Shown one piece after another: positions 62,139-64,000 of a stretch of DNA of 64,000 nt (its first letter is position 1; each line of letters opens with the position of its first letter). Below the pieces are notes generated by a model, which saw nothing but the letters and a program-made list of their open reading frames with translations, ran no database searches and had not been told where the DNA came from. The position numbers were made by a program, and so were the translations under genes. The stretch is from Nitrosopolaris sp035691865 (GTDB lineage Archaea > Thermoproteota > Nitrososphaeria > Nitrososphaerales > Nitrososphaeraceae): contig DASSIM010000084.1 in assembly GCA_035691865.1 (NCBI GenBank), forward strand, positions 4,162-68,161, read 5' to 3'.

Positions 62139-62981
62139 ATGACTGGTATTATAGAAAAAATAACAATGTTAAGAAAAGGTAGCAAACACGAGACAAGCAA
62201 GAAACCAGTGAAGGCCCGCAATAGTATAGTGCTGAGAGTATATAGGGCAAACAAGACATCTGCAGATATCGCTCACTATGATTCTTTTAACGTGCCTGTT
62301 CAGCGTTGGACAACGGTCCTGGATGCTCTTTTATATGCGAAGTTTTACAAGGATACGAGTATCGGTATCAGGTACTCCTGTAGAATGGCGACATGCGGAT
62401 CTTGCGGAATGAAGATTAATGGAGTACCTCGACTTGCATGTTATACAAACGTATCTGAGTTAGAAACAGGTGTAATCAGCTGTGAGCCCTTGACAAACTT
62501 TCCACTCATACGAGACCTAGTAACCGATTTTTACCAATTTTTTAGCCATCACAAAAGTGTAAGGCCCTATATAGTAAATCCGAACGCAGATCTTCGAGAT
62601 AGCAAGGAATTGTCAGAATACATACAGACTCCACGAGAGGTAGATGAATACTTGCAGTTCTCATATTGCATAAAATGTGGTTTATGCTATTCAGCTTGTC
62701 CAACTGTGGCGACCGACACGAAATTCCCAGGCCCACAGGCGTTGGCTCAGGCTTATAGATATTCGACAGATACCAGAGATGTTGAATCACGTGAAGATAT
62801 GAAAGCAATAGATGACAAACATGGAATATGGAGATGCCATTTCGCCGGGTCCTGCAGCAGTGTATGTCCAAAAGGAGTAGACCCAGCTTTAGGGATACAA
62901 CTACTTAGGGGCCATCTCATGAGCTTTTCCAAACATAATAAGAATATCGCTGAGCTGAAACATCACAGCCACGGTAACTAA
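62139..62981 (+). CDS. sdhB: Succinate dehydrogenase iron-sulfur subunit
   Basis: 280 residues from ATG 62139, directly after the sdhD stop; an in-frame ATG at 62118 inside sdhD is an alternative. [2Fe-2S]: YSCRMATCGSCGMKI...LACYT; [4Fe-4S]: CIKCGLCYSACP; [3Fe-4S]: CHFAGSCSSVCPKGVDP. Classical B subunit. Confidence 0.95.
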   Translation: MTGIIEKITMLRKGSKHETSKKPVKARNSIVLRVYRANKTSADIAHYDSFNVPVQRWTTVLDALLYAKFYKDTSIGIRYSCRMATCGSCGMKINGVPRLACYTNVSELETGVISCEPLTNFPLIRDLVTDFYQFFSHHKSVRPYIVNPNADLRDSKELSEYIQTPREVDEYLQFSYCIKCGLCYSACPTVATDTKFPGPQALAQAYRYSTDTRDVESREDMKAIDDKHGIWRCHFAGSCSSVCPKGVDPALGIQLLRGHLMSFSKHNKNIAELKHHSHGN

Positions 62982-62999
62982 CTTACAATGCGGTAAATT

Positions 63000-63326
63000 C
63001 TAGGCTTTTGCTGGAGGCTTACTTTCATTTACTTGTTTGTTTATTGCATCCGCCATGAAGTGGTTGCTGACATTTATTTTAACCTCTTCAATACCTGGCA
63101 ACCTGTAAACATTATCACGGACGTCCTGTGCTATCTTGAAACCAAATACCGCAGGACAGAAAGGACTTGTCAAATGCAAATCTATATCTATGTTGCCCTT
63201 ATTGATATCAACCTTGTCGACCAGCTCCAATTCCATAATAGAAACTCCTATCTCAGGGTCCACTATCTTGGTCAATTCATCGAATATTTGTCTACGCGTC
63301 TGCTGAATATCTTGGCTCATTACCAT
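63000..63326 (-). CDS. DUF59/SufT-like iron-sulfur assembly protein
   Basis: 108 residues: FDELTKIVDPEIGVSIMELELV and the family Cys in TSPFCPAVFGFKIAQDV. Convergent with the Fe-S-rich SDH operon. ATG at 63326 or 63320. Compare the longer fusion at 3342. Confidence 0.9.
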   Translation of the reverse strand: MVMSQDIQQTRRQIFDELTKIVDPEIGVSIMELELVDKVDINKGNIDIDLHLTSPFCPAVFGFKIAQDVRDNVYRLPGIEEVKINVSNHFMADAINKQVNESKPPAKA

Positions 63327-63511
63327 TAAATTTTCTCGCGATCCATATATAACTATTGCATAGCAAAATCACCGACCCGTAATGCTGCCTATATTCAGTT
63401 TCAAATTTCTCCACGTTGTCTACTACGTATTACATGTTACCAATAATTAGAAACATTAGTCTTCGCTTTAACCATTATAATATTAAAATAAACCGTCCAT
63501 GTTGACAATGT

Positions 63512-64000
63512 GTGTATCGTTCAAGGCCGAAGGGCAATCTTGACAAAGATATGTTAAATTTTCTGTCTTCCATGAATGATGATCAACAAATATCACGATA
63601 TGATATACTGGGAAGTGAAGCGCATGTCGTAATGCTGCATGATATCGGAATATTGAATCCGCATGAAACTAAGAAAATATTGGTAGCATTGGAACAGATC
63701 AGACACAAATCGGCGTTGCCAACTATTGGAGATGTCGAAGACATCCACGAATCTATCGAATCTCTAATCATACAAAAAACCGGCTTAGACGTTGGAGGGA
63801 AAATACAGATCGGTCGCTCAAGGAATGATCAGGTTATATTAGACATTCGAATGAAGGTCCGAGATGACCTAAATGAAATTTGTGAGAAGATAGTTACGCT
63901 AATTGCTTCACTCCTCAATAAAGCAGATGAAAATATTAACACGATTATGCCATTGTACACCCATCTACGACAGGCACAATTAGGTACCTTTTCCAACCTT
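63512..64000 (+). CDS. argH: Argininosuccinate lyase (5' part, truncated by window edge)
   Basis: GTG 63512 begins (M)YRSRPKGNLDKDMLNFLSSM; the frame stays open to the window end (163 codons). SRYDILGSEAHVVMLHDIGIL, GDVEDIHESIESLII, GRSRNDQVILDIRM and the LYTHLRQAQL pocket (usually TH.Q.AQP) mark ArgH. Arginine synthesis or urea-type cleavage of argininosuccinate. Confidence 0.93.
   Translation, partial: MYRSRPKGNLDKDMLNFLSSMNDDQQISRYDILGSEAHVVMLHDIGILNPHETKKILVALEQIRHKSALPTIGDVEDIHESIESLIIQKTGLDVGGKIQIGRSRNDQVILDIRMKVRDDLNEICEKIVTLIASLLNKADENINTIMPLYTHLRQAQLGTFSNL

Noticed and set aside
1..64000. CRISPR arrays, transposases, integrases and rRNA genes
   Set aside because: Looked for regular repeat-spacer arrays, IS-type terminal repeats and rRNA signatures; none seen. 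The only tandem repeat is the 135-bp one at 132-368.

Overview
The window looks like a chromosomal segment of a mesophilic archaeon of the Nitrososphaeria (Thaumarchaeota), most likely Nitrososphaerales. The informational genes are archaeal: DNA topoisomerase VI, a histone, an RPA-like ssDNA-binding protein, an Lhr-type helicase, aIF2 gamma, aIF5B, LSm, S6e, L7Ae, S28e, L24e, L37e, type II methionine aminopeptidase, AglB and deoxyhypusine synthase. It also has a thaumarchaeal-type DUF6659 protein, many very small zinc-finger proteins, TTG/GTG starts sitting 20-30 bases after TATA-like boxes (leaderless style), and AT-rich composition. No ammonia-oxidation gene, transposase, CRISPR array or rRNA is visible, so finer placement is inference.

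Layout. 0-8.6 kb: the 3' end of an unknown gene with an internal duplication, glycyl-tRNA synthetase, a zinc-binding protein, a TrmB-like methyltransferase, a DUF59-PqqD fusion, methylthioribose-1-phosphate isomerase, a nucleotide-sugar dehydrogenase, a MinD/ParA ATPase and a phosphoribosyltransferase. 8.7-11.7 kb: an accessory stretch of small genes (two-gene hypothetical operon, three micro zinc-finger genes, DUF6659, a winged-helix regulator). 11.8-20.7 kb: two divergent deoxyhypusine synthase paralogs, AglB, a metallo-beta-lactamase-fold hydrolase, and the PIN / aIF2 gamma / S6e translation group with small zinc ribbons. 21-30 kb: AmmeMemoRadiSam enzyme, isochorismatase-like hydrolase, topoisomerase VI B-A operon, TyrRS, CobJ and aspartate kinase. 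30-43 kb: S13-S4, a winged-helix regulator, GlmS, histone, TatD, an aldehyde dehydrogenase pseudogene, RPA, Lhr, DUF1512 with a zinc ribbon, and MetAP. 43-52.5 kb: tRNA-Pro, small genes, redoxin, dihydroorotase-like amidohydrolase, RpiA, LSm-L37e, creatininase-family hydrolase, PurU, a tRNA-Leu with two introns, and about 1 kb of decayed small genes. 52.5-64 kb: GlmM, the L7Ae-S28e-L24e-Ndk-aIF5B operon, thioredoxin, archease, HisRS, the succinate dehydrogenase operon (A-C-D-B), a SufT-like protein and the start of argH.

How they fit together: most genes serve translation, with four aminoacyl-tRNA/tRNA-processing functions, ribosomal proteins and initiation factors. GlmS, GlmM, the nucleotide-sugar dehydrogenase and AglB form steps of amino-sugar and N-glycan synthesis, although they are scattered. 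The least ordinary signals are the doubly interrupted tRNA-Leu(TAG) with gene debris beside it, the zinc ribbon after DUF1512 that lacks a standard start codon, the aldehyde dehydrogenase remnant, the paralogous deoxyhypusine synthases, and the 45-codon duplication at the left edge.
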